From: Blepharisma japonicum
Taxonomy: Eukaryota > Ciliophora > Heterotrichea > Heterotrichida > Blepharismidae
DNA length: 64,000 nt
Assembly: GCA_949751835.1 (NCBI GenBank)
Contig: CATKHK010000003.1
Coordinates: forward strand, 682,001-746,000
Direction of reading: 5' to 3'
The notes beneath the pieces are model-generated. The model saw nothing but the letters and a program-made list of their open reading frames with translations. It ran no database searches and was not told where the DNA came from. Positions within the stretch are counted from its first letter, which is position 1. Each line of letters begins with the position of its first letter. The translations under genes were made by a program, and so were the position numbers. Shown piece by piece: positions 48,287 through 59,851 of the stretch.

Positions 48287-49489
48287 TTATTTTTTTAAGT
48301 ATAAACTAAACCGTTTAATGTCGTTGGAAAAAAATGATACAAGCATGATTTTTTATTGATTTCAATCAAATTTGACTCGTATTAGTTTTTTTGCTTAGTA
48401 ATCTAATTCCCTAGTTATTATTTAAAGAAAATTGCTAAAACTTATTTTAAAGAAATTATTTTTAAAGAAATAAATAGAATAATCAAGGCTTAAGCTTATA
48501 ATCAATCTATACTTTTTAGGATTTTTGACCAAATCAAATTCTGACATTTATAAGCATGATATACACAAAAATGGCTTGTTTCTTTTTTGTTTCAGAATTC
48601 ATGTTAATGGATTTAAGTTTAATGAGTTTAGATTTCTAATAAATTATTTTATAAAAATTTCGAATAAAGATAAAAATGCTGATTTTGAATTAGCGAGGAT
48701 GTTTTTGATTTTTCATCAGAACTAATATAGTAAAAATTAGCCTTAAAATTAATTTTATTTTATGGGATATTATTTAGTTTGCTCTATTCTAGTTAAAATA
48801 AAGCTATTGATTGATTTAGAACAAAAATTATAAAAATAGAGTTGTTAATAAGGCGATCTGTCGGTTTCTGACTCAATAAAATTTTTGACTAATAAGATTA
48901 CCTATTGAGCAAGAATTAAGAATCTTGATATTAAAGTTATTAATCAATAGCTATTTGAATACCTACATTCGAACTAATCAGGTTATTTATTAAGAAAAAT
49001 TTTAGTCGCATTTTCTTACAATCTAGTCTGATTCGAAAAATTCGTAATGCCATTTTCAAATTCTTTATTGATTTTTTAAGAAAATCTATTTTTCAATATA
49101 ACAGTTCTATTTATCTCTGATATAAAAAGAATGCCTTCTCAAATATTTAAGCTATATTATTTTTTCTTCTTAAAAGCATCAATACCTTACAAAAAAACAG
49201 CATTATTATTTCTTTTTGAATTTCAATTCACTCCAGCCTTTTAATATTTTTATGATAATTTTAAATTTAGCATTATTTTATTATGTCCATACTTCTAAAT
49301 CGGATTCTGATCAGACTTAGTTTCATCTTTATTCAAAGCATTTTAAAAACTTAAAAATAATAAAATCATTAACAATCCCTATTACCTATTCCTCCGAAAA
49401 ATTCAAAATAACTTAAATTCATAACTTTATTATTACAAAACATTATTTAAAATAATTTTGATTAATTTCTTAAAATTTATCTTACAGCT
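48287..49489. other. Array spacer
   Basis: AT-rich; nothing recognisable. Confidence 0.4.
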
Positions 49490-49759
49490 TTAACACGATG
49501 AATTTGTTGAGGTTGATTGCTCAAGATTACTGCAAGATTGGTACATTTCGTTCTGTCATCGAGATGCTCTTCTTTGATATAAATCATTTTCATTGATATT
49601 AAGCAGTGGAGCTTCCAAAGCTTTTTTCAAATATAGTCCTTTTTGTTGACCTTCGATTTTTAGCTTCTCATAAGTATTTTCGTTTTCATTAGAGACCTTG
49701 CAAGGGCAAATTTTTTTGTTTTGAGAAGATTTTGACTTAGATCCGTAGCACGCGCCCAT
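49490..49759 (-). CDS. Array family member 12 (89 aa)
   Basis: MGACYGSKSKSS start. The core KALEAPLLNINENDLYQRR follows KGLYLK. TGA at 49556-49558 is Trp and opens a 22-residue tail (QNEMYQSCSNLEQSTSTNSS then Cys). Without the recoded Trp the tail would be lost. Member 17 shares the same tail, confirming it as real. Ends at TAA 49490-49492. Confidence 0.86.
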
Positions 49760-50497
49760 AATAAATAAAATTTATTATTTTTACTTGCTGAAACCGTAGA
49801 GGAAAGTTCAAAAATGGTCTTTTTAAAGAAAATTTCAAAATAAAAATTTTCCTTTTAAGTATCACTATCTAAGTTTAAAAATAATGTCTAGCTCATTTAA
49901 ATATATGCTTTTTTTTTTACTTTCGAATATCAATTATTGTGACGTGCTGAATTTTTATCAGAGTAAGGTATAAAGCTATACATCATATTAGGTTAAGTAT
50001 TTTTATATTTGGTAAATTGTTTTGAATATAGATAAAACTACTTCTGATAATTGTAAATTTTCTTACTGCATGATTTAAAGAGATAAATTACACTGCAACT
50101 ATCATAATCCTGCAATAAATAAATGGCTTTGTTTTCATAAGTTGGCAAATCATAATAAAGCCATTGAAATGGATGATCAAGTGGATATAATACAAAATGA
50201 AATCGAAGTCTTAATTATTTCTTATTCCACATCATATTTTATGCCATTTAATTATTTAAAAATTATAAGTAAATTAATAGAATTTAATTAACTATCAAAT
50301 TTCAAAAAGACAATAATATAGGGTAAAATAATAGAAATTTGTTTTCTTACTCTTCCTATATTAATAGCATCATTACTCAATTAATTGACTTATAAAATAT
50401 ATAATGACATTAAAGAGTCTTATTAAAATTAGCAATCTTTAGCATTCTAAAGTATTATTTAATTAATATTTTAATAAATTCCTTAAATTACTTAGAT
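49760..50497. other. Array spacer
   Basis: AT-rich. The part next to member 12 resembles the flank of the pseudogene at 50.5 kb, so the duplicated unit was larger than the gene. Confidence 0.45.
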
Positions 50498-50760
50498 TTA
50501 GCACGATGGATTTGTGGAGGTTGATTGCTCAAGGTTACTACAAGATTGATACATTTCGCTCTCTCATCGAGATGCTCTTCTTTTGATATAAATCATTTTC
50601 ATTAATATGAAGTAGTGGAACTTCCTAAGCTGTTTTCAATCATAGTGTTTCTGTTGACCTCAATTTAAACTTCTCATAAATTTTTTATTTCTATCAGAGC
50701 ACATATAAAGATAAATTTTCTTTTTCAAAGCATTTGGCTTAGATCCATAGCGCTTGCCAT
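50498..50760 (-). pseudogene. Array family member 13, pseudogene of the member 12 type
   Basis: Nearly the whole length aligns with member 12 at DNA level, including the tail region (TATCAATCTTGTAGTAACCT and the stop codon). The start region has lost a base so that MGAC becomes ATGGCAAGC out of frame, and several frameshifts and stops follow in the linker and core. This is a dead host gene copy showing birth-and-death turnover of the array. Confidence 0.88.
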
Positions 50761-51610
50761 AAAAAAATACAATTTATTAATTTTACTTGTAGAAACTGCA
50801 AAGGCAAGTCAAATGCAGGATTTGAAAAATCAGCATTTTTCTTAAAAGAATTGCTATAAGAAATGAAAATTAACTTTAGCATAAATTCTTTATTTTTCTT
50901 GCTTTTGAATTACAATTATTCTGAATAAACTTAGTCTATATCAGGCTGTGCTCATTAAGCCATGCACCATATTAAGCGAATCATTATATTTTTATATTGA
51001 AAACTAATCGAGAACAGATTAATCAATAATTTATATAATTAATAAATATTTGTCTTAAGTTAACAAGTCATAAAATAAATTTTAAATGAAATCTCCGCTC
51101 ATTAATATGATTAAAATGAAAGAAAAATGATTATAATTTAAAATTAGATCGAAATCTTAGCTATAATGTTTTGAATGTTTTATTCAAAACTAATAAAAAG
51201 TAAATTAATTTGAAATAGGATCTTAATGATGTGTTTGACGTTTAAATTAATTATTGAAATTCATTTGAAAAAAGAAAGCATAGACTTCGAAAGCAATATT
51301 CGTAAAGGAGTACATTTGATAATATAAGTAACAAAAATTTAAAATCGAAAATCTATTATTTTAATAAAGCAATGAGCTTTACTATGGAATTAATAAATTT
51401 TTTAAATTATGCGGATATAAAAGATGTTTTAAAGTGTCCAATAAATGAAGTTGTTCGTGATTATAAAAACAAAACATGTTTTTATGCATAAAAACCCCTT
51501 TTCTTCTGGCAGGCAAAATTAATTATTTTCGATAACTCATGGGAGTTAAGTAAAAATGAGAAGAGCAAGCCACAAAAATTTTTTAAAATTTAATTATTTA
51601 AAATTTATAA
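50761..51610. other. Array spacer
   Basis: AT-rich; nothing recognisable. Confidence 0.4.
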
Positions 51611-51880
51611 CTACATCAAGGCATCACAAGAGATACTGATGCAAGAGTTTACTATTTCAGAGCTTTCTCTTAGCCTTGCCAAGCGTTTATTGTACAAGCT
51701 GTTTTCGTTGAGTGCCAAAATGGGAGCATTGGCTGCCTTTTTAACTCTTATTACGCTTCATTGCTTCTTTAAATCGTTTTTCGAATTATCCCTGGAGCTG
51801 CTGTGAGTTTGATTTAATTGGTCATCAACAGCCACGATTGCTCTCAAGCTTTTTTTATCAGCAGAGTAGCAAGAACCCAT
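51611..51880 (-). CDS. Array family member 14 (89 aa)
   Basis: MGSCYSADKKSL start. A TGA-coded Trp precedes SVIRV, then the core KAANAPILALNENSLYNKR and LARL. The tail contains two Cys. Linker Ser cluster HSSSRDNS. Ends at TAG 51611-51613. Belongs with members 11, 15 and 16. Confidence 0.84.
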
Positions 51881-53652
51881 TTATTTTTAAGTATAAATAA
51901 TCTGTTTTAATGGTGTTGATAAGTTCTTATCAAAATGATTGGCGCGATTTTGTAATGTTTGATGGGGCTAATTATATTTTAACTTTAATCATTAGTCGCG
52001 ATAATAAGACAATCAGTAAAAATAAATGACTAAGTAGTTTGTTGATGTAATGTAATGGATTAATCAAAATGGACTTTTCTGTTTCTGTCAAAAAATTAAT
52101 ATTTAAAATTTTTGTCATAAAATTTTCGTTTTTCCAGCTTAGAAGATTTTATTAATTTTAGAATTTTTGCTAAAATTTTAATAAATTTCATAAATTTACG
52201 TTCTTAAAAATAGAAATTATTTAAGTTAAATTCAATTTGAGCAGTAAAATTAATTTCGCTCTTTAGAAAAAGGAAGCTCAGCTCTTAGCATATATAGTTT
52301 ACAGTTTGGCGGAAATTCGACTTAATTTGAATTAATAAAGGGTAAAATATTATAACTTGATAAACCGAAATGCTCTTTTTGACATATTTAGTCTAGAATT
52401 TTTTGAAGGATATCGGGATATTTTATCAATATATTTCAATAAAGATATAGTCAAATTTTCGTTTACATATCCCTTGTTGAAGATGTAAAGGCTAGGACTT
52501 TAAGTTAGCCTATTAAACAATAAAAATATCTATCTATTGTAGAGAAAGAGTAGCCTTTAGAAAAGCAATTGCAACCTATTCGAAATGAGCCTAAGTTTTC
52601 TCTCTTTAGGACTAGTCATACAACTCAAGATCGGAGATTATTTGTGCTTTATCACCTGAGCAGATGCTCACCTCGAGAAAAAAAAGCCCTTACAGCAGGG
52701 ATTTAAAGGTGTGATGAGTTTGGACCCAAAAAATGTAATTTTGGCAAATCTAAGGGAATAGTTAAAACACTACTCCAACTAAGCATTAATAATCATAATC
52801 ATATTTAACAGAAAATTAGATATCATTTTGATTTAGATGATAACTCACTAATTTTCTTAAAATATAAAAAACAATTTAATATTGTAGAATTACTCTTTAA
52901 ATATTGAAGCTTTAAATTAACTTTTTTAAAGATTATACATAAATTTTAATCTTGTACAAATAAATTTATAAAAGTTTAAAAATAATACAAATTTTGCTTA
53001 TAAATAGCTAGAATATTAGTTTTCATATCATATTTAAATTATCAACAATAGAGTAATTTATATATTGGAGCATTGGTTGATTAAGTTAAACTAATTAAAG
53101 ATTGGAGTTCATTGTTTTATGATTTGGGTAAACTTTTATGGTATGCCAGCGTTTCAGCTAGAGATAGTTCTGCTTCAACTTTCTAGCTTAATTCTTAATG
53201 CTGTCTCTAAACCTTTAAGATAGCAATTTAGGGACTAAGGTCTACTGCTTTAGTAACTGAAGCCTCACCTTAGATAAAATCATTAGCTAGTATAGGCATT
53301 AGCTATACCTTTGTCATAGGTATTGAGAAAATAGCATTTTTCATCAATGCCTATCAGAATGCACATAGTCTTCATTGCTACGCAAGTGAGGTAAAGCACA
53401 ATGATCAATACTCTTACTCCTAAAGGTCTCAAACCATGAATATTTCAGGGAGAAGATGGATCTGTGATTACAATTTATTTGGATCGGGGAGCATAGTTAG
53501 TAGATCTTTTTAGACCAATGCCTACCCAAACATATAAATAGAGATTTTATTCTTATAAAAACTTCTACTTGAAATTTTATAAAATTATTTATTTCGTTCA
53601 GTTAAATCATTTAAGAACCTAATAAAGAACTTATCCTAGCACTTATCTTTTG
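51881..53652. other. Array spacer with stop-rich, GC-richer stretches at 52480-52745 and 53100-53520
   Basis: Short protein-like pieces appear in both stretches (for example EIICALSPEQMLTSRKKSPY near 52640-52700), but stops are as frequent as chance predicts. They may be heavily decayed genes. Unidentified. Confidence 0.25.
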
Positions 53653-53874
53653 TTAGGCTTCTCCTAGCCTTGCCAAACGCTTGCTGTATAATACACTCTC
53701 ATTGATAGCTAAAATAGGAGCATGAGCTGCCTTTTTAACCCTGATTGAGTTTCATTGCATTTTTATATCATTTTGGGGATTATCCTTGCAGTAGCTGTGA
53801 GTGTCTTTTAATTGATCGTCAAGGACTGAAATTGCTTTAAAACTTTTTTTATGCTTAGTGTAACAAGAACCCAT
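53653..53874 (-). CDS. Array family member 15 (73 aa, short tail)
   Basis: MGSCYTKHKKSF start, linker HSYCKDNPQND, TGA-coded Trp before NSIRV, then the core KAAHAPILAINESVLYSKR and LARLGEA. A TAA at 53653-53655 ends it about 10-16 residues earlier than its relatives. Sequence after the stop still resembles their tails (QKIS-like), so the stop is probably a recent truncation that leaves the core intact. Confidence 0.82.
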
Positions 53875-55794
53875 ATATATATTTAAGTATGAACTATCTA
53901 TTTAATGGAGTTGAAAGTTTATTGGGAATTTAATAGCCCAATATTGAAAAGTTTATTTTTAAGGTTTGAGTTAGTAAAGATAATCAGAAGTTTATTTAAA
54001 ACTCGAAAAATTGGATATAGCTACTCTTGAATTGCCTAGGATTTGAAATATAGCAGCAAAAAAGCATAAGGAATATGATTATTCACTTTTTCGCAATTTG
54101 GCCTTCTCTTCTTGCTGAGAAGTGCAGTTTTGTATATTTATAGAGATCTGGAATGCCTCTAAGGAAACTTTAATATTTATAAACATTTTAATCTAAAAAT
54201 AAAATTTATTCTAGAAGTTATCAATCAAGGTATTAAAAATGGTCTTTTTATCTCAGAATTTACAATTTTTGAACTATTATTACCTTAAGGATTTTATTTG
54301 GTCTTATTGATCTTCTAAATATTCTTTGGTTTTAAGTTTAAACGCATTTCTTGAAAATTTCTCATAAAAATTTTTACTCTAGTTAAATTTAAACTTTTTT
54401 ATTTTTATCAAATATCATTTCATCCTAAGGACTTATTATTCACAAATAGCTTTTACATTTATATTAATTCTCAAATGCTCAAGAATTATTTTTGAATTAT
54501 TTTCGCATCAGAGGTGCAAATTTTTTACAGTTCATTTAAAAACGAAATAATATTTTGTATCAGTCTAATTTGCAAATATTTAGTGTTCTAACAAAATCAT
54601 AAAAAATTAGTTTTCAAATAAAAATAAATTTCAATATAATCCTTCTAAGCATGAAGACACATTGCAGCATCCTACGCTTTATATAGTTTATCCATCAAAC
54701 TAATTTTATTAAGCTATCGCTGCTTGGATTTAGTTTTATCATTATGCATGCTGCTTTTATACCTTTTTCTACCTGAAAGCTAATATTTAGGTTTTGAATA
54801 ATTTTAGGTTACAAAAATTTATTATAATAGCAATAAAATGATAACAGAGTTATATGATAAGTTAAATTATATACTGGGCATTATAGTTCCTGCTTCTGAT
54901 GGCACCTTCCACAATAGGATAACGTCAGATATTGCCTTGCAGGATGGCAGATTATTTTAGATACTTCTACCATGGCATGAACCTGGGCCAATCACCCGAT
55001 TTCTTGGCAGAGGATTTTTCTAATTGATCCACTCCATGCAAATTTTTCCGAGAAATTCATTTCCAACTTAAGTCTTAGACCATATTGTGCCATCCTAACA
55101 ACTTGCTTTAATCGAACCTTTTAAAAATAGCACTCTTGAAAATTGCAAATCTATTCAAAGGAAAAACCCAACATCTTAATGCGATTTTTAATATGCCACC
55201 TAACAACCTAAGCCAGGGTGTTGCTGATAGAAAATGCAAAAGTTTACTTGAGCTGTGCTAATATTTAGTTAAAAATATTGCTGAACCTCTCACTTCAAGG
55301 CTAGCCCAACAATTGGCAGTTCTTTACATCAAAAAAGCATTTCTGGCTATTCATAAGTCACTTGGAACTGTAAGGACGGATCGTTCATCTGGCTATTTTA
55401 TTATATTGTTATTTGATAATAAATAAGCTATAGGCTGAATCTTTAATCTACTTATATATCAAGTCATTTATTGATAAAATCATAGCAAAGAATGTTGATT
55501 TGATGAATAAGCGATAAAATGATTATATCAAATTTAAGAAAGTTGCAACAACAAAAAAAAAAGAAAAGAGGCTTTTTTTATTGACAGATTTTCACATACA
55601 TAAAGTATCTTTATGATAAAGTAAATGGGTATTAAAAGTATAGCATATATTCTTGATATTTTAGCAGTGTGAATATTCTTTTCTGTCGAGAATAAATTAG
55701 ATTTATTTTCTGGCAACTTAAATGGAGTTATCGAACTAAATTATCAAAGCAAACTTTATAATTATACAAATTAATCACTTAGTTTAGTTACCAA
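53875..55794. other. Array spacer with GC-elevated coding-like remnant at 54870-55430
   Basis: The 54870-55430 block is much less AT-rich than its flanks and reads protein-like on the plus strand in two frames (for example TSRLAQQLAVLYIKKAFLAI near 55285-55350), with several stops. It is an eroded protein gene or element that I cannot identify. The rest of the spacer is AT-rich and empty. Confidence 0.35.
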
Positions 55795-56043
55795 TTAAGC
55801 ATAGCAGAAGGAGATAATCTTTTGGGAGGCTACTCCAAGCCTAGTTAAACGCCTTTTGTATAAGATGCTTTCATTAATAGATAAAATAGGAGCGTAGGCT
55901 GCCTTTTTAACTCTTATTAGCTGTATTGCAGTTTCAAAAGATATTTTAGGATCATCTTTGAAGTTACTGTAAGTGTCTCATAATTGATCGTCAAGGTTAA
56001 CTGTTTTAAAACTTTTTTTACTTTTCGTACAGCAAGAACCCAT
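55795..56043 (-). CDS. Array family member 16 (82 aa)
   Basis: MGSCCTKSKKSF start, TGA-coded Trp at residue 22, then QLIRV and the core KAAYAPILSINESILYKRR with LTRLG. The tail QKIISFCYA ends at TAA 55795-55797. Closest to member 15, about 2.2 kb away; members 14, 15 and 16 are spaced at about 2 kb, suggesting duplication of gene plus spacer. Confidence 0.84.
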
Positions 56044-57296
56044 TTATATTTGAGTATGAGCTATCAGTTTAATGGTGCTGAATTTTTCAAAGAAATTTAT
56101 AAGTAATTGATATTAAAATAAAAAGATAAAAACTGGATTAAGGATTCTAAATTGCTTAGGGTTTGAAAAGAAATTTCATTTTTGTTGCAGTTTGTATTAT
56201 TTTCTTAATAAGAAACAAGGCGCTGTTAAGATATTTAGCAGGAAATAAAGCAAAAGATTTATATTAGTAAGGAAATTTATTCTTATTCTCTTCGAAAATA
56301 CAGTAACTTAAAGTTGGGTTTTCAAGAAGTTTGTAGTTTGGGCTTTTTCGCTCATATTAATATTGATAGAGAAATAGATCATTGCTGCTTAGAGTTTTTA
56401 ACCAATTAATATTGATTTATAAGTTATTTCCAAAGTTTAAACGAAAACTTTTTTAAAGATTTATTTTTGTTAATAAATCACACAGAATTTTTGAAATCTG
56501 CAGAATTTTATGTTATCAAAGAAAAAGTTTCAAAAAGTTTTGAATCAGGGTTTAAAAATGGCTTTTTTATATCAGAATTTACAATTTTAGAATATATTAT
56601 TGCCATAATGCTTTTTTTAGTGTTAGTGATATTCTAAATATTTCAAGTTTTGGCTATTTTCTTAAAAATCTTGTAAAAAGGCATTAATTTCTGGTTTCAT
56701 ATTTTATAAATAAAATCAGATTTTTTAAAAAATAATTTTCATTCAATAAAGGACTTTTAAGGCACAAATAGCTTTATATGATATTAATCCATATCTATTC
56801 TAGAAAGGTAACATTTCTTTTTATAATTAGAAATGTAATATTTTTATACCATATTATTTAAAAAATTGAGCTATTTTTCGATAAGTTAACTTACAAAATT
56901 GTTTTGTTTTTAGCAAAAATCTATAAATCTTATTTTTTTAAATATAAATAATTTTCTATATAATTCTTCTAAAGAAGATTTTATGCCTCCCTTATCATTA
57001 AATTTCGATTTTTAAGTCTTTGATATATTTCTCATTGCTAATCTAAAATATATATTATAGGTTGCATAAATGATTTCTTTAGTAAATTTGATGTTCTTTC
57101 CCCATATCCTGATCAGATTTCTTCATTTTTATCCTAAACCTACTTGAAAAAAATCTAAATCAGAAAAATTAGCTTATTTTATTGATACCAATAGATATAT
57201 TTAATAATATAAAACACTGTTATTTAGTTCTATTTTAATAAAGCAATTAATTATTTTTCGGCATTTAATTATGTCATTCAGATCGCATAAGAGAGT
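56044..57296. other. Array spacer
   Basis: AT-rich; nothing recognisable. Confidence 0.4.
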
Positions 57297-57566
57297 TTAG
57301 CAAGATGAATTAGTCAATGTTGATTGTTCAAAATTACTACAAGACTGATAGATCTCATTTTGTCATCGGGATGCTCTTCTTTGGTATAAATAATTTTCGT
57401 TAATATTAAGCTGAGGAGCTTCCAATGCTTTTTTTATGCAAATTCTTTTCTGCTGGCCTTCGACTTTTAGTTTCTCATATATGCTTTCATATTGGTCAAG
57501 GGTTTTTTGAGGACAAATCTTCTTAGTTTGAGAAGTCTTCGACTGAGTTCCATAGCACGCACCCAT
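57297..57566 (-). CDS. Array family member 17 (89 aa)
   Basis: MGACYGTQSKTS start. The core KALEAPQLNINENYLYQRR and the 22-residue tail after a TGA-coded Trp match member 12 closely, although the two lie 7.7 kb apart with other subfamilies between them. That order shows duplication was not strictly tandem. Ends at TAA 57297-57299. Confidence 0.86.
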
Positions 57567-57793
57567 ATTGAAATAAAATTTTATTAATTTAACAAATAGA
57601 AACCGTTATGGCGAGTTTAAATTTAGTTTATGAAAGAAATTTAGAAAATAAGACTTAGAATGGGCTTAAAATCATTTAATTGATCTCTGAAATTAAAATT
57701 TGTAAACCCCTGGCTTTAATTATAATTCTGGTCAGCAGGTTTTTTTTAACTTGATTTTTAAATATTATTAAGAATAAAAATTTTTAGTTAGGC

Positions 57794-59665
57794 TTATTTT
57801 TGTTTAGCTCCAAGAATTTTTAGAATTATAAGGGAAATAAGTCTTGTTAAAATTGCATAAATAATAATTGCCATGATACACATTTCTATTGAGAAGTCAA
57901 ATTCTAAATCATTCAATGGGTCGCATTTTGGTCCGTTGGGATCACAACTGAAGTTCATATCTGTATATTGATTCACAGCAAATGCTTGAAAAGTATAATA
58001 GAATGGTGAGAAATATGAGATCCAGGAAAATATATAGTTTAATCGGCTCATACTAATTATCCCGCCGTACGCATTAAGTGGAGCTACAAAAATCTGTGAA
58101 ATTGCTAAAGCAATTTCTTGAGTTTTACACATTGCACCTACAATATATCCAAGTCCTCCTCCCATCTGATGCCCTAAAAAGAAAATCAAACAGAAAATAA
58201 AAAATTTTCCTGCATCAAGATTTAGATCAAGCGCAAAATAAAGCATAAGAGAAGTCATTGCAGTTCCTACTAAATAGAACGGAAGCTCTGAAATTAGCTT
58301 GGCTAAAATGTATATAAAAGTTCCATATAACCCTTTATTATACTCTTTAAGGTATATTGGCCTTTCAGTTGGTATTCCCATTGCTGAATAAGCATTTCCG
58401 CTCATAATAGCGTTCATTGTTATAAAATACAAAACTCCATTGATGTTTTGAATTGAATAAAAATCATTTCCTAGGTCATGGAATAGTAAATCAGTCAACA
58501 CCCAAATCACCATTAAAAGCATAAGCCATGCTATTAAAGCTCCAGGGTTTCTCCTTGCATTAATAAAGCCTCTATCACAAAGAATACAGAATTTTCGAAA
58601 ATTGCTTATTCTTTTAGGAGATTTTATGGCGAGACTACTTGACCTTGGAATTGGAATATTTTGGATGATATCTTTAGTTTCATAGACAGAAGTAAGTGCG
58701 TTTAATATATTTTTTTCTTCCTCTGTCATATTTTTACGGTCAACTACATGAAGCAAACTCATGTAATAATCGGCTGGATTCGTTAATTTTGGGCATGAAA
58801 ACCCAAGTTTCGAAAAATATTTTCTTGATTTCGATGCTGGGCCATCATAAACTGTACACCCATTGCTTAATAATATCAATTTATCAATTTTATTGAAAAT
58901 TGAACTACTTGGCTGATGCAGAGTAGAAATAACTATTTTTCCATCTCTCGATAAATCTAAAAGCACATCAATTAAAATTTCAGCTGTAAAGCTGTCTAAC
59001 CCTGAGGTCGGCTCATCTAATATAATGATTTTTGGGTCAGAAATCAGCTCCATTCCTATGCTAACTCTTTTCCTTTCTCCACCAGAAATTCCTTTTACGA
59101 TTACACTGCCAATTAAATTATCAGCAACCTGAGCCAATTTAAGTTTCTTAATAATTTGGTCTACCTTTTCAATTATTTCTTCAGATCGTCCAGGAATTGA
59201 CAGCTTTGCCATGAAGCTTAATGATTCTTTGACTGTAAGATAAGGCAGTAAAACATCCTCTTGGGTCACGTAAGCGATAGAATGTTTTCTGCTTAATACA
59301 TTTATGGCTGCTCCATTCAACAAAATTTCTCCATTAATTTTTATGTTGTCAGATGCCCTGATTCTTCCCGCTATTATATCAAGTAGCGTAGTCTTTCCAG
59401 CACCTGAAGAACCCATAAGGACTGTCAGTTTCCCAGACCTAGCATAGCCAGAAACTCCTTTTAATATGGTTTCTTCATTATGGTGAAGATCGACTTGATA
59501 AAGAATATTTCTTCATGATAAACAAAGGGAAGACACAGGGTCAGCATAAGAAATATCTTCACTTGTAGGAATTAGCTGATTAAAATCCTGGGATAAACAT
59601 TTTTCTGAAGAATGAGCTGAAGACATTTGCAAGCCGGAAGCTTCAAGAACTGGAAAATTATCCAT
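57794..59665 (-). CDS. ABCG-family half-transporter 3
   Basis: 623 aa. Walker A GSSGAGKTT, signature ISGGERKRVSIG, Walker B IIILDEPTSGLDS, H-loop STLHQPSSS, then six membrane helices with the extracellular part CDPNGPKCDPLNDLEF before the last one. A TGA-coded Trp occurs in CLSWRNIL before the NBD. Stop TAA 57794-57796. Same length as transporter 4, with long identical stretches (KSRKYFSKLGFSCPKLTNP), so the pair is younger than the pair at 17-21 kb. Confidence 0.95.
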
Positions 59666-59851
59666 TTATGACGACAAATTTTAGTTGAAGATTATACAAA
59701 ATTGTATTAAAAAAATAATATAGAATAGAGAGCATCAGGAATTATTTTACAGGCAAAAATAGCGCAGCACCCTAGCGAATTAGTCAATAATGAACTGTCC
59801 TGAACAGAATATTATAAACGTAAGAAATCTTTAACAAAATTAATATAATTA

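Larger units (their letters stand above)
31286..57566 (-). other. Array of small SH4-like acylated proteins (16 intact genes, 1 pseudogene)
   Basis: Seventeen copies lie on one strand across 26 kb, interrupted by a histidine kinase gene and a piggyBac fossil. All intact members are single-exon, encode 73-113 aa, start MG[SAVL]C and share near the middle or C-terminal half the core KAxxAPxLxIxxxxLYxxR, usually preceded by a basic patch and an aromatic residue. Linkers and tails vary. Spacers of 0.3-4 kb are AT-rich, with no other intact genes. At least two subfamilies can be seen: one with members at 48.0, 51.6, 53.7 and 55.8 kb, one at 49.5, 50.5 and 57.3 kb. A close pair lies at 35.2 and 36.8 kb. 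Confidence 0.9.

Noticed and set aside
48961-48990. TTCGAA-type box resembling a tRNA B-box
   Set aside because: No A-box, acceptor stem or anticodon arm could be drawn around it; no tRNA gene was found anywhere in the window.
11840-55430. Reading TAA/TAG as Gln in the decayed-looking islands (for example 11.9-12.7, 30.4-30.9, 54.9-55.4 kb), which gives protein-like text
   Set aside because: All recognisable genes here stop at TAA or TAG and never use them internally. In most of the islands the stop density (about 5-6% of codons) is what their base composition predicts, so a second code is not supported.
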